A stretch of 44,014 bases of DNA from Ruminococcus sp. (GTDB lineage Bacteria; Bacillota; Clostridia; Oscillospirales; Ruminococcaceae). This document shows positions 7,696 through 16,227 of this stretch, one piece after another (the stretch's first letter is position 1; each line of letters opens with the position of its first letter). Location of the stretch: assembly GCA_017441505.1 (NCBI GenBank), contig JAFRXL010000011.1, positions 1 through 44,014 of the forward strand. The letters run 5' to 3'. A model generated the notes under the pieces. That model did no database searches. It saw nothing but the letters and a program-made list of their open reading frames with translations, and was not told the DNA's origin. The translations under genes were made by a program, and so were the position numbers.

Positions 7696-8417
7696 AACTA
7701 TACATAGTTGGTTTTGGACCGGGTAATTATGAAGGTATGACCATTGAAGCGAGGTCGGCAATAGAAAGCAGCGATCTTGTAGTTGGATACACTACATACA
7801 CAAAAATTATTAAGCAATATTTTCCAGAAAAAGAGTACCTGAGTACAGAAATGAGAAAAGAGAAAGAAAGAGTCTTATTAGCTCTCGAAAATGCTGTTAC
7901 TAAAACAGTAGCAATTATTTGCAGTGGAGACTCTCAGCTTTATGGTATGGCAGGATTAGCTTTTGAATTGAGTGAAGCGTATTCGGACGTTGAAATAGAA
8001 GTGGTAGCTGGAGTGACTGCGGCATTTAGTGGCGGAGCTGTTCTTGGTGCTCCGCTTACTCATGATTGTGCGTTAATAAGCTTGTCTGACTTGCTTACTC
8101 CTGCTCTAAAAATAGAGAAAAGACTAAGATGTGCATCAGAGGGTGATTTTGTTATAGTTTTGTACAATCCCTCGTCCAAAAAAAGAGTTGATCATTTGAA
8201 AAAAGCTTGTGAAATAATACTGGAATATAGAGATGGTAATACGCCGTGCGGTGTGGTAAGAAATATAGGACGTGCTGGACAAGAAAGTAAAATTTTGACG
8301 TTAAAAGAACTGCGAGATATAAGTGTAGATATGTTCACAACAGTATATATAGGAAATTCAGAAACTAAAATTTTAAATGGCAAAATAGTTACACCAAGAG
8401 GGTATAATAATGACTAA
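7692..8417 (+). CDS. cbiH: Cobalt-precorrin-3B C17-methyltransferase
   Basis: It methylates C17 and drives ring contraction of the corrin macrocycle. The tetrapyrrole methylase features are the N-terminal loop YIVGFGPGNYEGMTIEA, the ICSGDSQLYGMAGL segment, the EVVAGVTAAFSGGAVLGAPL loop and FVIVLYNPSSKKR, a run typical of CbiH/CobJ. Its 241 residues correspond to the methylase alone, with no extra domain. ATG overlaps the cbiG stop (ATGA at 7692-7695), and the end overlaps cbiJ by eight bases. Confidence 0.95.
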   Translation: MKLYIVGFGPGNYEGMTIEARSAIESSDLVVGYTTYTKIIKQYFPEKEYLSTEMRKEKERVLLALENAVTKTVAIICSGDSQLYGMAGLAFELSEAYSDVEIEVVAGVTAAFSGGAVLGAPLTHDCALISLSDLLTPALKIEKRLRCASEGDFVIVLYNPSSKKRVDHLKKACEIILEYRDGNTPCGVVRNIGRAGQESKILTLKELRDISVDMFTTVYIGNSETKILNGKIVTPRGYNND

Positions 8418-9150
8418 AGTGTTGATCTTTGGCGGTACGACTGAAGGACGTGAATTAGCTGAATATTGCTATACGAATTCAATACCGTGTGATGTTTCGG
8501 TAGCAACAGAGTACGGATTAAAAATGTTGCCTTCAAAAATAAAAGTATATTGCGGAAGACTTTCTTCGGATGAGATGAGAAATCTTATACGTGATAATCT
8601 GTATTCCTTAGTTGTTGATGCAACGCATCCGTATGCTGTCGAAGCGAGCGAAAATATAAAGAATGCTTGTGTAGCTTCTTCTACCAAATATATCCGGCTT
8701 GCAAGAGATCAATCAAAAATCGAAGGCGAAAAGATTGATTGTCATGCTGATCTTGTTGAAAGACTGAATAAAACGTCTGATGTGATATTAAATACAATGG
8801 GAAGTAAAATTTTGCCAGTTCTTATTAAAGTTAATGATTACGAAAAAAGAATATGGAACAGGGTTTTGCCTTCAAAAAATATAGTAAAATATTGCACTGA
8901 ACTTGGATTTGATGAAGATAAGTTGATAATGGAGAAAGGTCCATTTTTCATCGAACAGAATATTGAACATATACAAAGAAGCTGTGCGAAAATTTTGCTC
9001 ACGAAAGAAAGTGGGGCAACGGGTGGATATCCAGAAAAAATCATTGCAGCAAAAAAATGCAATATATTAACACTTACACTTGTTAGGCCGTCAGATGATG
9101 GATATAGTCTTGAGTATATAAAAGATTTTTTAAATGGAGTTAAGAAATGA
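8410..9150 (+). CDS. cbiJ: Cobalt-precorrin-6A reductase
   Basis: It reduces the corrin macrocycle with NAD(P)H. Typical signs are the N-terminal VLIFGGTTEGRELAEYC, VVDATHPYAVEASENIKNAC, RLARDQS, and near the C-terminus LLTKESGATGGYPEKI. Its 246 residues match the CobK/CbiJ family. It lies between the methylases CbiH and CbiET and overlaps both reading frames (8 and 4 bases). A Rossmann-type cytoplasmic enzyme with no signal peptide. Confidence 0.94.
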   Translation: MTKVLIFGGTTEGRELAEYCYTNSIPCDVSVATEYGLKMLPSKIKVYCGRLSSDEMRNLIRDNLYSLVVDATHPYAVEASENIKNACVASSTKYIRLARDQSKIEGEKIDCHADLVERLNKTSDVILNTMGSKILPVLIKVNDYEKRIWNRVLPSKNIVKYCTELGFDEDKLIMEKGPFFIEQNIEHIQRSCAKILLTKESGATGGYPEKIIAAKKCNILTLTLVRPSDDGYSLEYIKDFLNGVKK

Positions 9151-10334
9151 TATACATAATCGGAGTAGGAATGGATGGAAAAAATACATTAACTCTTGAG
9201 GCGAAAAATGCAATTGAAGAATCAGATATTCTAATTGGTGCTGAAAGAATGGTGCGAATGTTTGATTGCTTAAACAAGAAGTCGATCATTACCTATAATT
9301 CGGATAAAATCACGAGTATACTGAAGAACGAAACTTACAGTAGTGCGGCTGTTATAATGTCTGGCGATATAGGCTTTTATAGTGGTGCAAGTAAGCTTAT
9401 TGAAAAAATTGAAGGAATGAAATATAAAATGATTAGTGGAATCGCAAGTTATTCATATTTCTGTTCTGCTATTGGAATACCTTACGAAAACATTAAACTA
9501 TATTCGTTGCATGGCAATAGTGATAGTGTTGCAATAAAAGTCAAATTATATGAAAAATGCTTTTTTTTACTCGATAACAATAATACTCCTGATAAAGTAT
9601 GTAAAAGACTTGCTGATTATAGTTTAGGTGATGTGGAAGTGTTTATCGGAGAGAATCTTGGTTCACAAAATGAGAAGATATACAAAGGAAAAGCGTATGA
9701 TTTTATAGAAACTAATTTTGCCGATTTGAGTGTGATGATTACCTTAAATAGTAAATATTTGTCATATGATCCTATTGGAATTAATGACGAAGATTTTATC
9801 AGAGGTAACGTGCCTATGACGAAATCTATGATTAGAGGTGCGGCTGTATCGGGAATGAAAATTCAGCGTGATTCAATTTGTTGGGACATTGGATGCGGAA
9901 CTGGATCGGTATCTATTGAAATGGCTTATAAATGTTTTGGTGGAACTGTGTTTTCCTTCGATAAATCTCAGAATGCTTTGGATCTAACCGAAGCTAATGC
10001 AAAAAAATTTGGTTGTGACAATATAGTGCGTATTTATGGTGAGTGTCCAGCGCGTTTTGGAGAAGCTCCTGTGCCTGATAAGGTATTCATAGGTGGATCG
10101 TCAGGAAAATTATGTGAGATTTTGGACTATATTTACTCTCAAAATAATAAAATTGATGTAACCATAAATGCGGTGACACTTGATACTCTAAATGAAGCTG
10201 TGTCATATTTTAAAAAGAAATGTATAAAGTACTCCTTCGTACAAATTGCTGTCAACGAAACGAAAAATATCGGGGACCACATAATGTTCCTTGCACAAAA
10301 TCCGGTGTTTATTATCAGAGGATATAGTTTATGA
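9147..10334 (+). CDS. cbiET: Fused cobalt-precorrin-7 C5-methyltransferase / precorrin-6B C15-methyltransferase (decarboxylating)
   Basis: Two enzymes in one 395-residue chain, as in CobL. Residues 1 to about 205 are CbiE, with IIGVGMDGKNTLTLEA and the MSGDIGFYSG segment. Residues about 215-395 are CbiT, with the entry motif FIRGNVPMTKSMIR and the class I SAM-binding loop DIGCGTGS at 247-254. The fusion methylates C5 and C15 and decarboxylates the acetate side chain at C12. A run of eight T at 9561-9568 inside the CbiE part is a possible slippage site, but the frame is intact. Four-base overlaps join it to cbiJ and cbiA. Confidence 0.95.
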   Translation: MIYIIGVGMDGKNTLTLEAKNAIEESDILIGAERMVRMFDCLNKKSIITYNSDKITSILKNETYSSAAVIMSGDIGFYSGASKLIEKIEGMKYKMISGIASYSYFCSAIGIPYENIKLYSLHGNSDSVAIKVKLYEKCFFLLDNNNTPDKVCKRLADYSLGDVEVFIGENLGSQNEKIYKGKAYDFIETNFADLSVMITLNSKYLSYDPIGINDEDFIRGNVPMTKSMIRGAAVSGMKIQRDSICWDIGCGTGSVSIEMAYKCFGGTVFSFDKSQNALDLTEANAKKFGCDNIVRIYGECPARFGEAPVPDKVFIGGSSGKLCEILDYIYSQNNKIDVTINAVTLDTLNEAVSYFKKKCIKYSFVQIAVNETKNIGDHIMFLAQNPVFIIRGYSL

Positions 10335-11671
10335 GAAGTGTTATGATAGCTGGGACGAAAAGTGGATGTGGAAAGACAACAATAATGTGCGGAATTCTGT
10401 CAGCATTAAAAAATAGAGGATTAAAAGTTGCATCCTTTAAGTGTGGTCCGGACTATATTGATCCGACATTTCACAGGACAGTGATTGGAATTGATTCACA
10501 TAATCTTGATAGCTTTTTCTGTGATAACAATACATTAAGATATATTTTCAACAAATATAGTAAAGGCGATGATATATCTGTTATCGAAGGAGTTATGGGA
10601 TTTTTTGATGGCGACAGCTCCTCTGCAAAGGCGATTTCTGATATTTTAAGCGTGCCTGTGATTATAGTAATTGACTGTAAAGGGATGAGTGACTCGATTG
10701 AAGCCGTGATGAAGGGGTATATAAATCACCATACTCCAAATTATATTGCTGGCTTTATTTTTAATAGATTACCTTTTAAATTGGTTCCTAAAGTAAAGCA
10801 ATTTTGTTGTAATTGCGGAGTAGAGTATTTTGGAATTATGCCTGAAATTGGTTTTTCTTTCGAGAGTAGGAACTTAGGACTTATTATGGCTGGTGAAGTA
10901 ACTGATATTGAAACCAAACTACAATCTATTTCTAAAATTGTCGAGGAAAATGTTTTGATCGATAAGATTTTAGATCTATATTCAAATAATTATGATTTTG
11001 AATTAGAATTAAAAATAAAGAAATTTCGTGAAGCTCCATCTATTGCAATAGCAAATGATAATGCATTTTGCTTTATTTATTCGGAGAATATTGCTTTACT
11101 TACTGAAATGGGATGCAAGATCGTTTATTTTTCTCCGATGGATGACAATATAGTACCAGATGCTGATGGCTTGATTATCCCGGGAGGTTATCCTGAAATA
11201 TATGCTGAAAAATTATCATCTAATAAAACCATGCTAACAAGCATGAAGGAAAAGATTGATTCTGGTTTGCCAACTATTGCTGAATGTGGTGGGTTTATGA
11301 CACTTCATAACAATATTGCTTGCTATGAAAATGACTATAAAATGGCAAAAGTTTTTGATGCGAAAGTTTTCCAAACTGATAAACTGACACGTTTCGGATA
11401 CATAAAAATGAAGGCATCCACGGATAATTTGATATGTAAAAAAGGCGATACGATTTTAGCTCATGAGTTCCATTATTTTGACAGCACTGATTGTGGAACT
11501 GATTTTTTAGCTGAAAAAAAGGATGGCAGAAATTGGAGATGCTGTCATACAAGTGATACATTATACGCTGGATTTCCACATTTATATTTTTATTCCAATT
11601 TAAAAATTGCTGAAAATTTTGTACAAAAATGCTGTGAATACAAAAAGAAAAAAGGAGAACGAAATGCCTAA
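10331..11671 (+). CDS. cbiA: Cobyrinic acid a,c-diamide synthase
   Basis: It amidates the a and c side chains of cobyrinic acid using ATP and glutamine. The N-terminal ATPase domain has the P-loop GTKSGCGKT (8-16) followed by SFKCGPDYIDPTFH. The C-terminal class I glutamine amidotransferase domain has GLIIPGGYPE and the nucleophile Cys319 in AECGGFMTL. Its 446 residues fit the family. The reading frame ends inside the start of cbiP (8-base overlap). The DNA here is among the most AT-rich of the operon. Confidence 0.95.
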   Translation: MRSVMIAGTKSGCGKTTIMCGILSALKNRGLKVASFKCGPDYIDPTFHRTVIGIDSHNLDSFFCDNNTLRYIFNKYSKGDDISVIEGVMGFFDGDSSSAKAISDILSVPVIIVIDCKGMSDSIEAVMKGYINHHTPNYIAGFIFNRLPFKLVPKVKQFCCNCGVEYFGIMPEIGFSFESRNLGLIMAGEVTDIETKLQSISKIVEENVLIDKILDLYSNNYDFELELKIKKFREAPSIAIANDNAFCFIYSENIALLTEMGCKIVYFSPMDDNIVPDADGLIIPGGYPEIYAEKLSSNKTMLTSMKEKIDSGLPTIAECGGFMTLHNNIACYENDYKMAKVFDAKVFQTDKLTRFGYIKMKASTDNLICKKGDTILAHEFHYFDSTDCGTDFLAEKKDGRNWRCCHTSDTLYAGFPHLYFYSNLKIAENFVQKCCEYKKKKGERNA

Positions 11672-13133
11672 GAAAATTATGCTTCAAGGTACGATGTCTA
11701 ATGTCGGAAAAAGCTTTCTGACAGCTGCTTTGTGTAGAATCTTTCGGCAGGATGGATATAAGGTTGCACCTTTCAAGTCACAGAATATGGCACTAAATTC
11801 TTTTATTACTATAAATGGAGAAGAGATCGGAAGAGCTCAGGCTCTTCAGGCTGAGGCGGCTGGAATAGTCCCAACTGCATATATGAATCCTATTTTATTG
11901 AAGCCTACGACGGATGTTGGTTCCCAGGTCATCGTCAATGGGAAAGTCAGAGGGAACATGAGAGCTGCTGATTATTTCAGATATAAAAAATGCTTGATTC
12001 CGGATATTATTGCTGCATATAAAAAACTTGAATCCGAATTTGATATAATAGTCATTGAGGGTGCAGGTAGTCCCGTAGAGCTAAATTTGAAAAAAGATGA
12101 TATAGTAAATATGGGACTTGCTGAACTTCTTAAATCTCCTGTGTTGCTTGTTGGTGATATTGATCGTGGTGGTGTTTTTGCACAGCTTATCGGGACTCTT
12201 TCTTTATTGGAAAAAAATGAAAATGAACTTGTAAAGGGACTGATCGTTAATCAATTCCGAGGTGATATTTCACTTTTTTCTGACGGTGTGAAAATTCTTG
12301 AGGAAAAAAGCCAAAAAAATGTGCTTGGAGTTATCCCCTATATAGAAACTCTGCTTGAAGATGAAGATAGTTTGTCTGGTAAATTTAATAATAAATCCGG
12401 CGATCATGATATAGAGATAGCAGTTATTAAATTACCAAAAATATCTAATTTCAGTGATTTTGATGTGCTTATGCAATACTCGGGAGTGTTTGTGAATTTT
12501 GTTTCAAATCCCAGTCAGCTTATAGCACCTGACATGATAATCATTCCCGGTACGAAGAGTACTATCGCTGATCTGAAGTGGCTTAGAGAAAGTGGCTTTG
12601 AGGAAAAAATCAAACAGTTTTCTGCTGCTGGAGTGTTGCTTTTTGGAATATGCGGAGGCTATCAGATGCTCGGCAGTTCCATAGATGATACTATTGGATG
12701 TGAGTCCGGAGGAGTGATTAAAGGCATGGGGGGGCTTGAACATAAAACAATTTTTTGCTCTGAAAAAAAGCAATGTCAGGTCAGTGGGAAATTTGATAAA
12801 ATAGTAGATTCTTATTCTTTTTTATCTGGTGCTTCTTTTTATGGATATGAAGTTCATATGGGGGAGACCGTTTCAAATGATTCCCGACTGCTTGAACATG
12901 GCGGCTCGTATTCGCATAATATTGCCGGATGTTATGTTCACGGATTGTTCGATAGTGCTGACGTTTCAGGACGTTTGATAAAGGAACTTTTTAGACGTAA
13001 AGGACTGCAATTTAATTGTGACATTATTGACCGAAAAGAATTCAGAGATCAGCAGCTTGATCTGATAGCTGATATTGTCAGAAATAATATCGATATGTCA
13101 GCAATATACAGAATAATTGAGGAGGGCGTATGA
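11664..13133 (+). CDS. cbiP: Cobyric acid synthase
   Basis: It amidates the b, d, e and g side chains of the corrin ring. The start at 11664 is preferred to an in-frame ATG at 11607 because AAGGAG at 11652-11657 lies six bases ahead and the protein then begins PKKIMLQGTMSNVGKSFL, the family N-terminus with its P-loop variant. KSQNMALNSF and GRAQALQAEAAG are typical CbiP/CobQ runs. The glutaminase domain has the nucleophile Cys330 in FGICGGYQML. Length 489 residues. A run of seven G at 12728-12734 lies in the glutaminase domain. It overlaps cbiC by four bases. Confidence 0.95.
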   Translation: MPKKIMLQGTMSNVGKSFLTAALCRIFRQDGYKVAPFKSQNMALNSFITINGEEIGRAQALQAEAAGIVPTAYMNPILLKPTTDVGSQVIVNGKVRGNMRAADYFRYKKCLIPDIIAAYKKLESEFDIIVIEGAGSPVELNLKKDDIVNMGLAELLKSPVLLVGDIDRGGVFAQLIGTLSLLEKNENELVKGLIVNQFRGDISLFSDGVKILEEKSQKNVLGVIPYIETLLEDEDSLSGKFNNKSGDHDIEIAVIKLPKISNFSDFDVLMQYSGVFVNFVSNPSQLIAPDMIIIPGTKSTIADLKWLRESGFEEKIKQFSAAGVLLFGICGGYQMLGSSIDDTIGCESGGVIKGMGGLEHKTIFCSEKKQCQVSGKFDKIVDSYSFLSGASFYGYEVHMGETVSNDSRLLEHGGSYSHNIAGCYVHGLFDSADVSGRLIKELFRRKGLQFNCDIIDRKEFRDQQLDLIADIVRNNIDMSAIYRIIEEGV

Positions 13134-13774
13134 ATTTAGAATATGTTCTTCCTTCGGAAATCGAAAAAAGGAGCTTTGAAATTATAGAGAGCGAACTTGG
13201 TAATGTCGATATTCCTGACGATATAAAACCTATTATTTTAAGAGCAATACATACAACTGCTGATTTTGATTATTTTAAAAATCTATATTTTTCGGACAAT
13301 GTTGTTGAAATTGCTTTGAGGACTCTGCAAAAGGGAGCAGTCATAGTTACGGACACCAATATGGCTCGTTCGGGTATCAATAAGAAGGCACTTGAAAGAC
13401 ATGGATGCGAGTGTGTATGTTATATGGCTGATGATGATATTGCTCAGACAGCCAAGCTGAATGGTACAACACGAGCTGTAGCGTCAGTGGACAAGGCTTC
13501 ATTATTAGACAGACCTGTTATATATGCGGTCGGCAATGCTCCTACAGCTCTCATACGTCTTAGCGAATACATTAAAAATGGTACTTTCTTGCCTGAGGTC
13601 ATAATCGGAGCACCTGTTGGATTTGTAAATGTAGTTCAGTCCAAGGAAATGATTATCGAGACCGGTGTACCGTGTATCGTTGCACGGGGTAGAAAAGGCG
13701 GAAGCAATGTTGCGGCAGCTATCTGTAATGCTCTTCTTTATATGCTTGATACTAAAAACGTTCCTCAAAAGTGA
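13130..13774 (+). CDS. cbiC: Cobalt-precorrin-8 methylmutase
   Basis: It moves the methyl group from C11 to C12 to give cobyrinic acid. The 214-residue protein contains the conserved catalytic histidine in RAIHTTADFDY (His41), followed by TDTNMARSGI, VGNAPTALIRL and GAPVGFVNVVQSKE, all standard for CbiC/CobH. Last gene of the cbi operon. No clear terminator follows it; the promoter of the riboswitch operon begins 38 bases downstream, so some read-through into the riboswitch leader is possible. Confidence 0.95.
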   Translation: MNLEYVLPSEIEKRSFEIIESELGNVDIPDDIKPIILRAIHTTADFDYFKNLYFSDNVVEIALRTLQKGAVIVTDTNMARSGINKKALERHGCECVCYMADDDIAQTAKLNGTTRAVASVDKASLLDRPVIYAVGNAPTALIRLSEYIKNGTFLPEVIIGAPVGFVNVVQSKEMIIETGVPCIVARGRKGGSNVAAAICNALLYMLDTKNVPQK

Positions 13775-13812
13775 AGCTATATTGTCGTAAACGTGAAAAA
13801 TGTGCAGAATAC

Positions 13813-13841
13813 TTGAATTTTAAGTATGGATTTGCTATAAT
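13813..13841 (+). promoter_or_regulatory. Promoter of the riboswitch-controlled chelatase/transport operon
   Basis: TTGAAT (13813-13818) and TATAAT (13836-13841), 17 bp apart, with an extended -10 TGC. Transcription should begin near 13848, about 30 bases before the riboswitch. Confidence 0.8.
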
Positions 13842-13879
13842 TAGTATGTTCATGAACAAGTAAAATTGAATAATAACAA

Positions 13880-14045
13880 ACGGTGCCGGATGTAAAAATA
13901 TTTTATTGACGGTCAAAAGGGAAGCAGGTGAGATACCTGCACGATCTCGTCACTGTGATTGTGGAGCGGTAGACATTATCAGCCACTGAGAAATCGGGAA
14001 GGCGGTCATATCGTGTTGATGCATAAGTCAGGAAACCTGCCGTAT
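13880..14045 (+). ncRNA. Cobalamin riboswitch aptamer
   Basis: The conserved core of the cobalamin riboswitch can be followed in order: AAAAGGGAAGCAGGTGAGA near 13914-13932, CCTGC pairing with GCAGG, CTCGTCACTGTGA, AGCCACTG at 13981-13988, GGGAAGG near 13996-14002, and the B12 box with GTCAGGAAACCTGCC at about 14028-14042. Its position between a promoter and a terminator hairpin implies that bound cobalamin stops transcription of the operon that begins with the CbiK-like lipoprotein. The rest of the 13775-14205 gap is the promoter and the expression platform. Confidence 0.93.
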
Positions 14046-14131
14046 TGTTTGTACAGGATCTGAATGATCCGGGTCACGAGGTATTGATCGTACTATTTCA
14101 GGCTCTCTTAAACGAGGGTCATTTTGCAGTG

Positions 14132-14157
14132 CCTTCTGATAGTTCAGAGGGTTTTTT
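14132..14157 (+). terminator. Riboswitch expression-platform terminator
   Basis: CCTTCTGA (14132-14139) pairs with TCAGAGGG (14144-14151), followed by six T. A second weak hairpin, GGCTCTC/GAGGGTC at 14101-14120, lies just before it and may be part of the switch. The antiterminator pairing could not be settled by eye. Confidence 0.75.
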
Positions 14158-14205
14158 ATTGCTTAAACGATCCGTGCCTTTTATAGGAAAGGATATGTTT
14201 TTATT

Positions 14206-15264
14206 ATGAAAAAAATGGTTGCTTTAATGCTTGGTCTTGCTGTTGTTACATCTGCTTTTACAGCTTGCGGAAGCAGCGATAGCTCATCAAAGAGTGAAAC
14301 TTCATCATCTTCATCTGAGGATGCTGCAACTACAGAAGCTGCAACAACTGCTGATGAAGAAGCTACAGCTGAAGAGAGTACAACAGAAGCTGCTGGTGAG
14401 GAAGAAGAGGAAGAAGAAAACTACAATACAGGCGATGCATCTTTGGATAACGTTCGTAATCAGGATGAGATCGGTGAAAATGAGCTTTTAGTTCTCAGCT
14501 TCGGTACAAGCTATAATGACAGCCGCCGTCTTACAATTGGTGCTATAGAAGATTCACTTGAAAAAGCTTTCCCTGAATTCTCAGTTCGCAGAGGTTTTAC
14601 TGCAAATATCATTATAGATCATGTTAACAAGAGAGACGGTATACTTATAGATGATGTTGATGCTGCAATGAAGAGAGCAGTTGATAACGGTGTTAAGACA
14701 CTTGTTGTTCAGCCAACTCACCTCATGAACGGTCTTGAGTATAATGACCTTATAGATCAGGTCGGCAGCTATGCTGACGGATTTGAAAAAGTCGTATTTG
14801 GTGAGCCGCTTCTCACTTCCGATGAGGATTTCAAGAGAGTTGAAAAAGCTATTGTTGACTGGACTTCCGAATATGACGACGGAAAGACTGCTATCTGCTT
14901 CATGGGTCATGGTACAGAGGCACAGTCAAATGAGGTTTACCAGAAGATGCAGGACCTCCTTACAGCTGACGGATACACAAATTACTTTGTAGGAACTGTT
15001 GAAGCTACTCCTTCTGTAGACGATGTGCTTGCTAAGGTAAAAGAGGGCAATTACGAAAAGGTAATTCTTGAGCCACTTATGGTCGTTGCCGGAGATCACG
15101 CTAACAACGATATGGCTGGTGATGAAGAGGATTCATGGAAGTCAGTATTCACAGCAGCAGGCTACGATGTAGAGTGTCTCGTAAGAGGTCTTGGAGAAAA
15201 TGAGGCTATCAGAGAGATCTACGTTGACCACGCAAAGGCAGCTATTGAAAAGGCAGCTGAATAA
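14206..15264 (+). CDS. Exported CbiK-like cobaltochelatase lipoprotein
   Basis: The C-terminal 270 residues match the CbiK class II chelatase fold: LLVLSFGTSYNDSR, RRGFTAN, QPTHLMNGLEY with His172, VFGEPLL with Glu200, and MGHGTEAQSN with His235. These are the expected metal-binding and catalytic positions of sirohydrochlorin cobaltochelatase. Unlike the cytoplasmic enzyme, this one has a lipoprotein signal with Cys21 (VTSAFTAC) and a linker of about 55 residues rich in Ser, Thr and Glu, including a run of glutamates. It should therefore be anchored outside the membrane. It is the first gene after a cobalamin riboswitch and is followed by a NEAT-like lipoprotein and an ABC importer. A role in inserting or removing a metal from a tetrapyrrole at the surface is inferred; cobalt capture is an alternative. 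Confidence 0.9.
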   Translation: MKKMVALMLGLAVVTSAFTACGSSDSSSKSETSSSSSEDAATTEAATTADEEATAEESTTEAAGEEEEEEENYNTGDASLDNVRNQDEIGENELLVLSFGTSYNDSRRLTIGAIEDSLEKAFPEFSVRRGFTANIIIDHVNKRDGILIDDVDAAMKRAVDNGVKTLVVQPTHLMNGLEYNDLIDQVGSYADGFEKVVFGEPLLTSDEDFKRVEKAIVDWTSEYDDGKTAICFMGHGTEAQSNEVYQKMQDLLTADGYTNYFVGTVEATPSVDDVLAKVKEGNYEKVILEPLMVVAGDHANNDMAGDEEDSWKSVFTAAGYDVECLVRGLGENEAIREIYVDHAKAAIEKAAE

Positions 15265-15271
15265 CAAAAAC

Positions 15272-15295
15272 ATCGGGCAGTTTAAGCTGCCCGAT
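15272..15295 (+). terminator. Intercistronic hairpin after the chelatase gene
   Basis: ATCGGGCAG (15272-15280) pairs perfectly with CTGCCCGAT (15287-15295). Only a short T tract follows, so it probably acts as a partial terminator or 3'-end stabiliser that lets the chelatase be made in excess over the transporter genes. Confidence 0.65.
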
Positions 15296-15315
15296 TTCAA
15301 TATAGTGAGGTAAAA

Positions 15316-16227
15316 ATGAAAAGATCATATTTAGCAGCTCTTTTATTGAGCGGAATAATTATTACAGGATGCGGAGCAAATAAAAGTTCATCATCAAAGG
15401 AAAGTTCTTCTGCAACTGAAAATACAACAGCAGCTGTTACAGAGACAGCTGAGCAGTCTGCTGAATCGACCGAGCACGCAACAGCTCCGCAGCAGGAAGT
15501 CGGTTACGAGGGCATGACTGCGGTAGCCGCAGATGAACTCAATGACGGAACCTATGATATAACAGTTGATTCTACATCATCGATGTTCAAGATAACAGCC
15601 TGTGAACTTACTGTTGAAAATGGCACTATGACTGCAAAAATGACCATGAGCGGCAAGGGATACGACAGTATGTATATGGGTACAACTGAGGAAGCTGAAA
15701 AAGCTCCCGAAAACGAGCAGATACCGGCTGTTATGGAAAATGGAGTAAGCACATTTACAGTACCTGTTGAAGCTCTTGATAAAGAGATGATCTGCACATC
15801 CAAAAGTGCCAAGAAGCAGGAATGGTACGACCGAAAGCTTGTGTTCAGAGCAGATTCTCTTCCGCTAACAGCTTTTAAGGACAGTGCGTCCCATGGTATA
15901 GAATCGATAGATATTGAAGACGGCGAATACAAAATCGACGTTACTCTTGAGGGCGGTTCCGGCAAAGCAAGTGTTCAGTCACCGGCAGTTTTAAAAGTAA
16001 CAGACGGTAAAGCCGTTGCTGAAATTGTCTGGAGCAGCAGCAACTATGATTACATGATCGTTGACGGAGAAAAATATCTCCCTGTAAATACAGAGGGAAA
16101 TTCCGTTTTTGAGATCCCCGTAACTGTTTTTGACAAGAAGATGAAGGTTTCAGCAGATACAACAGCAATGAGCACTCCGCATGAAATAGAGTACACCTTA
16201 TATTTTGATACATCAACATTGAAATGA
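15316..16227 (+). CDS. Lipoprotein with two NEAT-like domains
   Basis: The lipoprotein signal ends at Cys19 (GIIITGC) and is followed by a Ser/Thr/Glu linker. Two related beta-rich units of about 110 residues follow. The first contains GKGYDSMYMGTTEEA and the second contains SSSNYDYMIVDGEKY, each preceded by DGTYDI or DGEYKI and followed by FTVPVEALDK or FEIPVTVFDK and a C-terminal strand pair. This is the look of NEAT or iron-transport-associated domains, which bind haem in Gram-positive surface proteins. The ligand is unknown. The gene begins 51 bases after the chelatase and overlaps the binding-protein gene by four bases (ATGA). Confidence 0.75.
   Translation: MKRSYLAALLLSGIIITGCGANKSSSSKESSSATENTTAAVTETAEQSAESTEHATAPQQEVGYEGMTAVAADELNDGTYDITVDSTSSMFKITACELTVENGTMTAKMTMSGKGYDSMYMGTTEEAEKAPENEQIPAVMENGVSTFTVPVEALDKEMICTSKSAKKQEWYDRKLVFRADSLPLTAFKDSASHGIESIDIEDGEYKIDVTLEGGSGKASVQSPAVLKVTDGKAVAEIVWSSSNYDYMIVDGEKYLPVNTEGNSVFEIPVTVFDKKMKVSADTTAMSTPHEIEYTLYFDTSTLK

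Noticed and set aside
13775-13812. Terminator after cbiC
   Set aside because: No stem followed by T was found; read-through into the riboswitch leader is possible but unproven.
14231-14491. Overlapping frame within the start of the chelatase gene giving a Leu/Lys/Gln-rich peptide
   Set aside because: It is the alternative frame of the Ser/Thr/Glu linker; its composition explains the openness.
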